Shown piece after piece: positions 42,967 through 54,180 of a stretch of 64,000 bases of DNA (position 1 is the first letter of the stretch; the number at the start of each line of letters is the position of its first letter). The position numbers and the translations under genes were made by a program. This DNA comes from Gymnothorax reevesii (lineage: Eukaryota; Chordata; Actinopteri; Anguilliformes; Muraenidae): NCBI GenBank assembly GCA_029721435.1, contig CM056581.1, positions 66,911,712 through 66,975,711 of the forward strand, written 5' to 3'. The notes beneath the pieces are model-generated. The model was not told the origin of the DNA. It ran no database searches and saw only the letters and a list, made by a program, of their open reading frames with translations.

Positions 42967-44557
42967 AAAAAAAAAAATGGTTTACTTCTTTTGTTGTGCT
43001 AATTTCAGGAAAATAAATCACTCATTATCTCCATCATCCCTACTTTGTTAGAGAAAACTGAGGTGAAAGTATGATGTCAGTCTGTTATTTTTTGGAGATA
43101 ACGATAGAATCTCCAAACAACAAGCCAAGAGTTGGAAAGTAAAAATTGTGCACATTGTCAGGTGAAACTGAAAGTACGCAGTGCAACAGCTTGATGCATA
43201 CAGATGTGAATGAGAAAATGTGGTGACTCCTTTTTTGTTGATCTTTTCCACCTTCTGCTTAGCAGAGGGTTCTATCTGATCCCTTGTCCTGGGCCCACCC
43301 ACATGTGTGCAGTAACATGTGTCCCAGTCTCACTGCTGCTCAGTTGGATGAATAGATTTTTTATTTCAGGCCCTTCAGCTAATGAAATAACCCTTAGCCA
43401 AGGGCCAGATGTGTGCACCTTCAGTTGGTTACCTTTCCATCATGCTTGTTGCCTTCATCCCTTTATTCAATTCACAGACAGAAGTCAAAAAGTCAATAGC
43501 TGTATAAAAATGCCCTGGAAAGTTTTGTTCAAAAAATGCTCTTACCCCTGCTAATAGTAAAACCTCCCATTTCATCCTCAGGATGGGGGAGCTGATGAAA
43601 ATGGTTTCTTTACTTTGCAGTTCCAAGAATGGCAACCTCAGACACAAGTCCAGAATATGAGAAGTGTGTCTACTGGGATGGTCCAAAAGGGGTGAATACA
43701 GTTGAACCCCAGTTCAATCTTTTTGGTTCATATAGGGGCTATCAAATAAAACAGACTTCCTTCAAATCTGATGGGGGTGCATGGAGATCTTCAGCTGCAG
43801 AATACCCCTATTTTTGCATTTTCACCGAATTGAGTGCCACCTATAATTTCGCGCCCTTGACATCCCATTACAAATTTAAGTCTATTAGCACAAGGCACTG
43901 TCATAAAATGATAGCATGCATAAACAAGCTTGGGCTACTGAGGGCGCAGGCAAGGAATGCCTCAAACGTAAGTGCTACTTGGGCTCAAAGTGGTGTTTTC
44001 AAGCGCCCCCTATAGGTGGCACCCTCAACAGCTCACCAAAATTCATGATTTTCCAAAACCCCTCCCAACACAGATTGACATCAGTGAAAATGAAGCTGGG
44101 CTATTGAGGGCGCACTGAGATATTTAAACTCAAAAACCTATTTTTCTTAAAAGTTCAATTTGGGCCCTCCAGAGGGTGACCCTTCTGGAGGCCCTAGCAA
44201 CCAAACCATTCACTTTTGGAACGGAAAATCAGGGATTTTCCTGTCTACCCAAAGGCCTTCCACTGGAAAAAAATTCTGTGAAATATCTAACAGACATATA
44301 TCATCCACCGCCTGAACGGTATAATTTATGGCAGTTAATTCAATTCAGTGTTATTAGTAATAGCGCTTTTCACAGACAACCTTACAGGGCAAAAAAGGGC
44401 AGCGCCCAGCCTAATCCCCACTATAGTAAATGAGGCAAAAAAAAACTTTCAGTAGGGAGAAAAATTTACAAATATTGGTGAAATTAAACTCCCCAGTGGG
44501 AAGAATGCGGTATGACTGCAATAAGAAGTGAGCCTGGAGCAATGGATTGGTTATCAT
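42967..44557. other. No clear gene; one weak candidate exon at 43370-43410
   Basis: After tttttatttcag (43369) the sequence reads GPSANEITLSQGPD in a phase that continues the 39128 exon and ends before GTGTGC. 'ITLSQGPD' resembles the segment before the TTF finger in hAT proteins. A further possible acceptor lies at 43618 (tactttgcag). The rest has short frames only, including 43629-44015, for which I recognise no domain. Confidence 0.3.
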
Positions 44558-44560
44558 TAA

Positions 44561-46285
44561 GGGGTCTATTCTCCCATAAGCACGTAAGTCCTTTTTTACG
44601 CGATTCGAGTTAAGCGATTATGAGTTACGCGTATTCTCCCCTACGCACTTCGACCACGCCCACAGCGCTTAACCTCAGAATGTAGGCGGCCTTATGAAAG
44701 AGATGTGACTGATCCAAAAGAGAGGCAGACTCTGTACAAAGCTCATTGATTATGGCTATCAGGAAATCAAGGAACAGGGATTTTCTGATTAACCATAAAA
44801 ATGCATTTGTGGTCCATGGAAAACGCAAACCAGACTTCAAATTTGAATATTGTGGGCCTGCTGATAAAACCTCGTATCTCCAAACTGATAAACAAAAACT
44901 CATATGTCCACTATTCTTACATGCAGAGTTAAACATTTTTTTATTTTTAATTATATTTATCAATTTATATTATTTTATTGTTATTTTTAAATTATATATT
45001 CCAGTGAGGTTTATCATTTTGAAGATATCGAGATTTTTCTCAGCAGGCCGACGATATGCCGCTGTAATAGTAGGCCTATGTAGGGTATGTCTGTGCCAAT
45101 TACAAAAAGTAATGCAGGCATCTCTTTTTTATTTCTTATTCTAGCCACCATGGCATTAAAGCTATGCAAACAAACAAATCGCCGCAAAAATGAAATAATA
45201 AATAAAGAATTTAGCGCTTCTCAACCAGCGTAATCGGAGCATTGAAAATGTGCCCCTCCTACAACAGCCTGTTTGTTCCGTGGAAGCCAGGAAAGAAGCG
45301 GCAGTATAAGCTTTTGATTCCCTGAGAAAGATAAATACATGTATGTCGCTGCAGAAACCTCGGCTCTGCTCTGAACAGGGCAATAAATACTACACATTGC
45401 TTCAAAGGTACTCGTTTGTTAACAAAATAAAGTGGGGAAACCTCTTTGAACTAGAGGGAATTCCTCGTGCGATTCGTGTGCCCTGGAGCTGGAATCGATC
45501 AGATCAGAAAAATACAATTGCGGCTCCGCTCCGTGAAAATCGCGTAGATGGAATCACTTCATATAAAGACAATAATATGCGATTTTTGACGTACCCGTGT
45601 CTGCACCGGCGCCTGACTTCAGCTGTTTAAATGGAAACGGAATGGAATTTTAAAGTGCCTGAAATGGTGCAACATAGCATCAAACTTGTCATGCACCTCG
45701 ACACAGACGCCGTGATATGTGCACGACATCACCAGCCACTCTCTGGAACGACCCATGCCAGGACCGACAGCGCACTTGTGACCTTGACGACCACCGGTAT
45801 GTTTGTAATGCGTTGGTAATTGAACTAATTAGAGAAGAGGCTGTTGCGTAATATCATGTGATGATTTAGTTTGATAATTTATCATGGCTTTGAGAAATGT
45901 AGTTTAGAAATAAGGAAGAACAATCAAATATTAAATGTCTCAACCTTTACCATGTTAAATAAAATAAAATTAATGTTAAAATTCGGCCGAGAACCGACAT
46001 CAAACGCAATATTCCATTTTGCCTTATGTTGGCGCTTGACCTTAATACAGCCCTCAAAAGCGCTTAACAGAAAAAGCGTGTAAGCCAGGAGGAGAATACG
46101 CGTAAGTGTTATTTACATAAGAAACGCCCGGAAACGCCCCGATTTTGACCTTGCTCCGCCCCAAGCGCGTAACTGCCTACGGGTCGCATAATGCACAGAC
46201 TTAAGTCGAGGGGAGAATACGTGTAGGCTGAAAAGTGCGTAGCAACGCGCTTTTTTCGACTTACGCGCAGTGGAGACTAGACCCC
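44561..46285. mobile_element. Harbinger-type element, copy 1 (1725 bp), TSD TAA
   Basis: GGGGTCTATTCTCCCATAAG (44561) pairs with ...GACTAGACCCC (ending 46285). TAA lies at 44558-44560 and 46286-46288. Subterminal copies of 'acgcgtattctcc' and 'aagcgcgtaa' are present on both sides in inverted orientation. The interior shares long stretches with copy 2 (for example gaatttagcgcttctcaacc) but lacks the Myb-like region. The frame 44746-45144 is partly shared and has no recognised domain. Confidence 0.93.
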
Positions 46286-46288
46286 TAA

Positions 46289-46840
46289 GTGAGTGAAATC
46301 CTGATCTCAGGTTATCTGCTGTGTGACAGCCTCGTAACCCTCCCATATGTGTGCAGTTTGCTGATGTACCCAACAGCCGTATTTTAATTATCTAACCGCG
46401 TGGTCTGAAGTGCGTGGCAAGTGCATATAGGGCGTGTTTTTGCTAGTATATGGCGGGTTATCCAGGTGCAAAATAAGGCGCATGGTTCAAAGAGATTGTA
46501 CTTAGTCTCTTAATTAATCATAGGCTTGTTTCGGGCATAACATGAAATAAACCAATCAGAGTGCCATTTCCCATTCCCTTTGAAAGCCACCTTTCTCTTG
46601 TATCTTTGTGAATTGCTGTTGTATGGGTGGATTTGCCAAAAAGTAGGAAAAACAGTTCTCTGCAGAGGAGGAAAATGCATCTGCTCTTGTCTGAAGTGGA
46701 AGTGCATGAGCAAATCACAGCTGAAAGTATGGAAACCTGATCACTGTAACCTCCCAAAATGTTAACAAGGAATATGTTTTTTAAATAATGTTGAAAATTG
46801 TTATAATTATTAAAAAGGTCATCATAAACTATGCGTCCCA
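46289..46840. repeat. Possible second Harbinger-like remnant
   Basis: 'accaatcagagtgccatttc' followed by 'ccattccctttgaaagccac' and 'ctctgcagaggaggaaaatg' resembles the interior of a known fish Harbinger MITE type. Termini were not identified. Confidence 0.4.
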
Positions 46841-46844
46841 GGGT

Positions 46845-47380
46845 TGCATTTGAACGTCTGCATAAAACAAGGAAGCAACAATTTAAAATTTTGTAATTCA
46901 GGACTGCGGGCTGTATTGTGGAAAGAAGCCACTAGATGACCTTTTTTTGTTAAACCCAGTCTGGAGCTAGGATGGGGCATGTCCTGGGCATGTCTGAGAG
47001 GGGAAAGCCCCAGAGAAAAAAAAAGTCCAATGTGGGAGCGAGCTGCACAAGAGTTTATAAGGCGAAAAATTGAGAGAGTAAAGTAGTAGGAGAAATTGCA
47101 AGGAGAAGGATACATTTGACCAGATCTGTCACTCTGTTCAAGACCTGAGAAGCTTTTTGTGGATTTTTGCCTGTGTTGGAGCATTTTCCTCACCCAGAAC
47201 ATCACCAAGCAACCCCATCTCAAGGGACTGTAAATATTTTTTTTCTTGTATATTATCAATCTTGGTCAGTAGTATAAATTGTAGGTTAGTGTTGGTCTTT
47301 GTCTAATTAAATCTGTTTAAGTTTTAAAATTTTGTCTGTCATCCCTTGCTGTCATAAATGTCATAACAAATTGGGGCCAT
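46845..47380 (+). repeat. LTR-like sequence (possible solo LTR)
   Basis: The stretch has promoter-like 'gagtttataaggcg' (47051), an AT-rich end with 'aattaaatctg', and ends ...tgctgtcataaatgtcataaca followed by 'aattggggccataacaggg', a layout like the end of a retroelement LTR plus primer site. No second LTR, gag or pol was seen, and a target duplication was not found. Confidence 0.3.
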
Positions 47381-47636
47381 AACAGGGCAAAAAAAAAAAA
47401 ACAATTTTTTTTTATGTGTGGGCAGGCAACAACCAAGAGAAATGAAAATGAATCAATCAGTATGTGGTTGAAGGGTATACTTTCAGGTTAACCTTGTATT
47501 TTTTATGTAGTATTGTATGTAGCATGTAGGAATTGCAACAATTTTTTATATGTAACCCCCAATTGTTTTATACATAACCCAATAAATATGTGACAGATAA
47601 ATACAATGCAAATAATGAATGGGTGTGATTGGAGTC

Positions 47637-47684
47637 TGGCAGAACAAGTGAAGAAATAAGAATATTTCTTCACTTGTTCTGCCA
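47637..47684. repeat. Perfect 22-bp hairpin with 4-nt loop
   Basis: TGGCAGAACAAGTGAAGAAA plus TA (47637-47658) is followed by AGAA and then its exact reverse complement (47663-47684). No T-run follows, and no gene ends here. Confidence 0.93.
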
Positions 47685-47689
47685 CCTGT

Positions 47690-48647
47690 ATGATGTATCA
47701 TGGAGAGATATTAAAGACACCAGAAATAACCAACTCCTCTCTCCCTTCAGGCCAATTAATTCAACGTTCTTTCATGTTATTTAAAAAAAATTGTCCAAAC
47801 AGCAAGTGGACTAGTCTCTTTTCCTGGTTTACTTAAGCATTAATCATACCACTTGTTTCCACAACAGCTTCTTTATAACTCACTTACCACTACTGTACTG
47901 GATTGTGGGCAGATGCAGTGAGCTCATATACTGTAAGTGCCATCCACCGAGGTAAGTGCCCTATAGTTTTAGTGCCAGAAACTGTTGCTGTGTGGTTTAT
48001 GTACGCCTGAAGATGGCGCTCAAGTTGTTTTGTTTTGCAAATGGTGCTCTGAGTAAAGTTTGGGTTTGAAACAATGATCTTGGTGTGAGTAGTTGCTTCA
48101 AAATAGAAGCTTTCTCATTGTGCATTGAGTCCAGCGATGGTTTGCATGCCACCTGTTTCTATAAAAGCCAACTGATCACCAAGGAGCCGACAAACCAATT
48201 AGCCAAAACACAGCTTTGTTCTTGAAGCTCACATCTTCATTTTGTTGAAACACTTTCGGTAGCTCAATTGTTTCAGCCATGAATTTCACTATAAAGCTAT
48301 TTTAAAGATGTCATAAAAACACAAATTTTGCCAGTTTTAAAAATCATTGTGTTATTTGGACAATGCAGGAATATTGTTTGGATGAGCGATGGATGGTTTG
48401 ATGCATTGCCAAGTTGCTGGATCTTATATTCGTATTAGGCACACCGTGCTGGCACGGACCACATGCTCATATAGGAACTTCCCATTTCCTGTCTGCATGG
48501 TCCCTCATGCCAATTTCTCTAAAATGGTGGCTCCAGACGTCATATTTTGATAGCATAGTAATGCTTTCCACAAGCACATAGAAGGGTTATTTGGTGATAT
48601 TTCCAGCACTCAGCAAACTGATCAACAATTCTCACTCACCAGCGCTG
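47690..48647. other. No feature recognised
   Basis: Apparently single-copy sequence; no frame over 60 codons with a recognisable domain. Confidence 0.3.
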
Positions 48648-49514
48648 TGTAACGTCCTGGCGCCCCAAAGGTGTTAAAAGGGCTCCAGGAGAGTGATGGA
48701 GCAGGAGGTCCCAGGTACAGGAATGTGGATGTTTATGAAATAAAGTGAAATAACAAAACACAAACAAAACTTCAGGGATAAGAGAGAAGGAAGTCTGCTA
48801 AACAAAAGAGATTGAGGCTACTTACCAGTGGGGGGGAGAACTAAGGCTTAAAAAGAAGGTAATAATGATTAACTGAGGAGGAAGAGGTGAGATAATTAAC
48901 TGAAAAAATAGAGGGGATAATTGAATGATTAGATGTAGGCAGGTAGTCAAAGCTCTAGAAAGCATTTCAGTAGCCCCTCCCCCAAGGCACGGCTTCCAGA
49001 CGTATGCAAATGGACAAGCCAGGGCCTCCGAATGTGCCTGATGAGTTAGGGCCAGCGATTGCACCAGAACTGCCGGGACTGACGAATGCACTGCAGCTTG
49101 CTGGCAACCGGCGCTGTATTGCAGGAGCCTGGGTCAGGTGTCGCGCTGCAGGAGCCGGGGTCCGAGCTTCGCGCTTGGAGGCTCCAGGGACTGGCGAAGC
49201 ATTTGAAGCTTTCGAGAGGCCCAGAGCATGCCTGAAGCAGCCAGGGGGCTCAGAATGTGCATGAAGCAACTGGGTAGCCCGGAGCATGCCTGAAGTAGCT
49301 TTGCGGTCTGAGAATTTGCCTGGTGCAGCCAAATGGCTGGGAAAAACTGATTGCTGGAGCCGGGCGACAGGCTAGTGAAACTGGGGTGACAGGCCGCTGG
49401 AGCCAAGGAAGATGCATGGCTGCTGCAGTCACACGAAATACAGGCCGCTGGGGCCTCCGACGCCACCGGAAATACAGGCCACAGGCGTGCTGTGCACAAC
49501 AACACCCAGCTTCT

Positions 49515-49690
49515 TTGGGTGGAGGAGATCCAGGGCTGGGGTATGTGAATGATCCTGATCCTGCTCGGTCCGCGGGTCTGAGGAGATCCAGGGCTGGGAT
49601 ATGTGAATGATACTGCTGGATCCTCGGGTTTGAGGAGATCCAGGGCTGGGGTATGTGAATGATCCTGCTGGGTCCTCAGGTCTGAGGCAG
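49515..49690. repeat. Minisatellite, 3 units of about 55 bp
   Basis: 'gaggagatccagggctgggg' followed by 'tatgtgaatgatcctgctgg' and 'tcctcgggtctgag' recurs three times. The surrounding 49000-49500 also consists of short diverged repeats (gaagcagccagggggctcag type). The minus-strand 49134-49715 frame is a translation of these repeats. Confidence 0.88.
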
Positions 49691-49761
49691 CCTTCTGTAA
49701 CGTCCTGCTGCCCAAAGATAATACAGAAGGCGCCGGGAAAGTGGTGTAAAAGGAGGAACCA

Positions 49762-49958
49762 GGGTGCCCCGGTGGCTCATCGGCCTATGCGCGCGTACCA
49801 TAAAGGCTGTGTCCTTCCTGCAGCGACCTGGGTTCGATTCCGGCTCGGATCATTTGCTGCACGTCTACCCCCATTCTTCTCCCAAAACTTTCCTGTCTCT
49901 CTACACTGTTTAACTATGAAAATAAAAAGGAAAAATTCCCAAAAAATAATCTTAAAAA
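49762..49958 (+). mobile_element. tRNA-derived SINE, TSD AAAAGGAGGAACCA
   Basis: It starts GGGTGCCCCGGTGGCTCATC (A-box-like GGTGGCTCATCGG at 49771) and has a B-box GGTTCGATTCC at 49831-49841. The tail is 'cctgtctctctacactg...' followed by A-rich DNA, as in fish tRNA SINEs. AAAAGGAGGAACCA occurs at 49748-49761 and 49959-49972. The same 14 bp are uninterrupted in terminus C of the host repeat. It is not a functional tRNA gene. Confidence 0.93.
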
Positions 49959-50399
49959 AAAAGGAGGAACCACTTGCAGGAACATGTTTTTATTAAACAA
50001 AGAAAGTGATTAAGAAGTATAAAAATACAACTTTGAAGGATAACAAAAAGGGAGGGCTCTTACAAAAGAGTGTTATGTGTTAAGGCTACCTGCCTTCATT
50101 AAATTATTCAGATATCTCCTCAGTTCTCCCGCATGATCACACTTAATTTTCATTAGTCAATTAATATCCCCATTGTCTACAGTAATTTAAGCACCGGTTT
50201 TCCCCCTCACAGACAAGTAGCCTTAACATCTAATATTCTTTTGTTTAGAGCACTACCTTTGTTTTATCCCTGCAGTTTTGTATTTTTGTATTGTCTAATC
50301 ACCTTTTTTATTCAAAAGACACGTTCCTGGACATGGTTCCTCCTTTTCCACCACTCTCCTGGCGCCGTTTTTAGCATCTTTGGGTGCCAGGGCATTACA

Positions 50400-52445
50400 T
50401 CCTGTGAGAAACAGAGAGCAGAGAAGTTTAAAAATGAACTAAAATGCTCCTGGTTCAGTTCATTCAGATCTATTATTTTGGTTTGTTATTTTTGCCCAGA
50501 TCTGGAGAAGGATTAGGGCAAAATCACCTTTCAGTTTGTTTCATTATTTTTCTTTTCTCTCTCACGACATTTCCCCACCCCCACCGTGTAACACAATCCC
50601 CAAATAAAAACAAAAAGAACTGGTACTGCCTAGTAAGTAATATGACAAGTCTGCACTGGCCTTACTATTCAAGTCCAAGCACAGCAAATGAAACTGTGCC
50701 ATTTGTACCAAGAAAAATTGAGTAAAACAATCAGTAAATTAGTTTTTCAAGTAGTGTTCAGGTAGTTTTTTTAATAGATAATGTAAAAATATTTTGTGGC
50801 TATCATTTGGATTTGCTGTTGTAAGCATTAAATAGCTTTTTTATTAGGTGTTATTTGAGGGGAAAAAAATTTGTAGAATGTTCGCTTGTCATTATTTTTG
50901 ATGGTACACTAGTGCAAACAGAACTTGCAAACTCCCCCTTTGCGACAGTGGAAGGTCTGGATAAACCAAATGTTCCTGATTCTAAGAAAAATAAACCAGA
51001 AGTATGATGTCTTGAGACAACCAACAATGCAGTTTTGATCCAATGATACTGAGCAGCTTTACTTTAAAATTTTATATTTTCCAGAACAGTTCTTTCCATC
51101 TTTGGCTGCAAGTTCTGTGAGTACATCAAACTTTGGCAAATCTCTCGTTCTTTTGCTTGACATGTCATGCAATTTGAATTGATAGCGGGAATGTGGTATC
51201 AAACAGAGAATATATAACAACTTGTAATGGAGAAATTTTTGATTTAACTTCACAACAAAAGTTATGAAATATGTTTCTTCCACAGTAGGAAAAACGCAGG
51301 TCGAGGCTCCAAGGCCGTTTTCCCCAAGAACTGCTGGTTTTCCACCTTGTTTTTACCTGGGAGTCAGGTGCGATGACAGCCTAGCCAATCAGTATCAATA
51401 GTCTTTTTTTTTTCTTTTTTTTTTTTTGCTTGGAGAGTGAGAAAACCAGAGCTGGTTTTGGATTTGAGGCCCAGATTTTGGAAGGCCTCCTTTAAAGCTG
51501 CTGTCGGTAACTTTGAGGAGAGAGAGGACTTTGCACAAAAATTTGAAAAAAAGCAACTTTCAGATCCCTCCCCCTCCCTCTCCACTGCACTCCTCAGACC
51601 CTCCCCCGTGCACGCGAAGGCACGCGAACTGTTATTAATGCAACTGCGGAGAGATTTTGCACGTTCACATTATGAAAGCGGCCAAGTTGCCGAGGCGAGA
51701 CGTTACTGTCTTCAGCGAATGAAGGTAATTTCAGCGACAAGTACATACACCTGTTTTTGCAGCACGGTCGCTCAATTCTTAGTAAAAAAAAAAAAAATAG
51801 ACAGCTGTCCGATTGGAAAATGTAAAGGGACGGAACCACTCACTAGTCTGAAATGCCGTCGCCAAGTGCAGGTGCATAGACATAATTATAATTTAATTAT
51901 TTTTCTGTCCCGAATGCAGCACATTATTTTGTCGCTTTAAGATTGCATGGGGGAGAGAAGCCGTCTCTTCGAGTGCCACTTGATTATTCGTGAATTGAAA
52001 AACTTGTTAATAACGGAAACCCATCTAGAATTAGCCAGGATTAATTATTTTCCAAAAAAGGAGGAATATTAGCCCCGGATTTTTCAGGTCCAACGACACG
52101 CCTGCCAACAAAGGAGCAGAAATAAATCATGTCGACATAAACAGCAATCTACAGCAGTATGTATTCATTAAAAACCCAGCACACACTTATTTCAGGAAAT
52201 TACCCATTTTTTTTGAGTACAGAAACTGTCGTGAATCCAGCTGAATGGCCAGTAAATCATATATGTCAGCATTTAGCTGTGAGAGCACAGAAATGTTACA
52301 CATATAAGGACAACAACACAACTGATAAGACTGCCAGGTCACTTCATAAAGAGATTTTCTGCTGCTTTCTAAAACAAACGCCAGTAACGTTAGCCCTAGC
52401 ATCTGAAACAGGCTAACGTTAGTACGACTGCAACATCACATGCAC
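50400..52445. other. No gene recognised
   Basis: Contains a T-rich tract at 51403-51429, a possible MITE tip 'tttaaagctgctgtcggtaact' at 51491 without partner, and a local inverted pair 'aacgttag' near 52386 and 52413. The frame 51437-51940 has no recognisable domain. Confidence 0.35.
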
Positions 52446-53011
52446 AGGGCTTAAAGTTCTCCGTCCTGGGGACGGATTTCCGTCCTGGAGATTCCCTTGG
52501 GGCTATTTATGAGATTGATGCAGATTTGCAAAAAAAAAAAGTTATATGGGGGATGGGGAGGGGGGTAGCCATGGCCGCGATGTCAATGAAAAAAATGTTA
52601 AAATGCTGCATAAACTTGCTTGTGAAGTGATTTCCAAACTGCGATGCATCCCTCCCCAAGGAAATAATGTAAATTTAAACATCTATGAAGATACGCAGCT
52701 CAGAGTGCACTCAGTAGGTTGCCGCTGGCTGCTGAGCTCTGATGTAACCTGACACCAAGCAATAGCTTAGCGTCAACTAGCTAGCGATTGTTTTGTCGTG
52801 TTGGAGTAACTCAAATGGCAGATCGGCAATGTGACTTCATGACTCATAGTACTACGGATTTTAACGGTGAAGTTATGAAATTCGCTCAGTATGGATGACG
52901 GTGTCCAAAAGATGAAATCACAAGGAATAATGGCAGTCAGTGGATTTTTTTCTTAAACATCGAAAGTGGATTACACCATGTGAACATCAGGTATGATCCA
53001 AATATATAACG

Positions 53012-53194
53012 TTAGCGTATATTTACTGGGAAGGTAGCAGTGGCCAAATCCTCATCATAGAAGCGCACCAAAACGTTCAGCACACGGTCCATGTTTGTAT
53101 TGGTGGCCTCGTCAGCATATAGAGAAAAATAAATCATGTCCAACTTGTCTGATGACTGCTTTTTTATCTGAGTGGAAATTCCATGGATGTACAC
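53012..53194 (-). pseudogene. hAT transposase core fragment
   Basis: The frame reads SSDKLDMIYFSLYADEATNT and VLNVLVRFYDEDLATATFPV. It matches the start of the hAT catalytic core (family pattern 'K--YFS---DEsTD-----QL---VRY-DE'), with the Asp in ADEATN. It faces away from the + strand zinc-finger exon. Confidence 0.6.
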
Positions 53195-53447
53195 ATATGA
53201 CGCCTGTGCGTTTTAGTTTTAGTAGACCATGTGCTAGTAAACTGTACCGTTATGAAACTGTATGAAACAGCAAACTTCGAATCAATCAATGACTGTGCAA
53301 CTGTGAACGAAAGGTCGTGCACTGCAATAAATGTGCAGATACGCACTTTATGATTGCACACACGATCGGTCATTGATTCGTTGTTATAATGTATTCTTAC
53401 GTTATCTTGCATTAAAAAAGCATTGTTACGTGTGCAAATCTACTATT

Positions 53448-53571
53448 CTGGGATGCGTTTCCCGAAATCACAGATGCTAACTTACATAGTTGGACCCATT
53501 GACTATAAATGGATGAACTTTGTAAGTTGCTAACTTGTTTAGCAACTACGCTTTTGGGAACCGCACCCCTG
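53448..53571. mobile_element. 124-bp palindromic MITE inside the hAT
   Basis: CTGGGATGCGTTTCCCGAAA (53448) pairs with GCTTTTGGGAACCGCACCCCTG (ending 53571), and the inner 'agttgctaacttgtttagcaact' is also palindromic. This 'GGGTGCGTTTCCC' type is a common fish MITE. No clear target duplication. Confidence 0.75.
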
Positions 53572-53710
53572 GGTAATGTTTTAGATCAACCGCGTCTGCA
53601 ACTACTGTATCATGATTGGTTGGTGTATTCACCGCGTTGCATTGTTTGACTCAAAATATTCCCCACGTGTGTTGTCACTGCTGTGGTACCGGTTCAGTCT
53701 GCGAAAAATC

Positions 53711-53944
53711 ATGGAGCGGTTAGTTGTGAAGGAAGGATCAGATGTGATTAATATTGACAGCACTGTTAAAAACAAATGGAGGTGGGCTTGGTTGGATGAG
53801 ATAGGTGACACAGGAAAGTCATTCAGGTCCTGGAGTCAAAAATTGAAGGAACCAGGAGCCTGTTTCTGTTGTGTTTGCAACAGAAAGCTGTTGTACGGCT
53901 CAAACGGCCCAAAAAAAAAAAACGCTTTTCAAGCACAACAATGA
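53711..53944 (+). pseudogene. hAT-encoded zinc-finger N-terminus, frameshifted
   Basis: From ATG 53711: MERLVVKEGSDVINIDSTVK, NKWRWAWLDE, then CFCCVCNRKLLYGSNG, a CxxC finger with the family's 'YGS-GK' turn. The frame is broken at the A-run 53909-53920; the next frame continues TLFKHNNEPGFRSTLKRISG. The product would be the DNA-binding part of a hAT transposase or partner; no core follows on this strand. Confidence 0.6.
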
Positions 53945-53995
53945 ACCAGGTTTCAGGTCAACACTGAAAAGAATTTCTGGTGTAGCCAAGCTTCA

Positions 53996-54180
53996 GGCTT
54001 TTGCTTTTGTTGAAAAAAAAAAAAAAAGAAAGAATGAATAGTATTTGCTTATCAGAATCTGAAACGGCTTGTTGAATTCTTGATGTTGTGACTTTTGCTT
54101 TTGTTGCTAAAAAAGAGAATGAACAGCATTGTTTATCAGAGAATCTGGATAAAACGGCTTGTTGAATATTGATGTTGTTT
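53996..54180. repeat. Tandem duplication, about 90 bp
   Basis: 'ttttgcttttgttg' plus an A-rich segment, 'gaatga.cag.att', 'cttatcaga.aatctg' and 'aaacggcttgttgaat..ttgatgttgt' occur twice in a row with an indel-rich A-run. Confidence 0.8.

Larger units (their letters stand above)
48648..50399. mobile_element. Composite repeat with three related 75-80 bp termini
   Basis: Terminus A at 48648 (TGTAACGTCCTGGCGCCCC...) and terminus B at 49696 (TGTAACGTCCTGCTGCCC...) are direct repeats. Terminus C (ending TTACA at 50399) is their inverse and matches over about 75 bp, including 'ggcgccaggagagtggtgg' and 'aaaaggaggaacca'. B plus C bound a 704-bp element holding a SINE; A plus C bound a 1.75 kb unit. 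No transposase and no clear target duplication, so the class is open. Confidence 0.7.

Noticed and set aside
43629..44015. 128-codon + strand frame after a possible acceptor
   Set aside because: Its frame does not follow from the preceding candidate exon phase, and I recognise no domain.
46845..47380. Full retrovirus-like or LTR element
   Set aside because: Only an LTR-like stretch is visible; no second LTR, gag, pol or env frame was found nearby, so it was kept only as a low-confidence repeat.
49134..49715. 193-codon minus-strand open frame
   Set aside because: It runs through a 55-bp minisatellite and diverged short repeats; the peptide repeats (SPGSPQTRGPS type) follow the DNA period and show no domain.
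49762..49841. Possible tRNA gene (A and B boxes)
   Set aside because: Followed by a fish SINE tail and flanked by a 14-bp target duplication; the cloverleaf is not convincing, so it was called a SINE.
51437..51940. 167-codon + strand frame
   Set aside because: Crosses a likely MITE tip and low-complexity C/T sequence; no recognisable domain or splice context.
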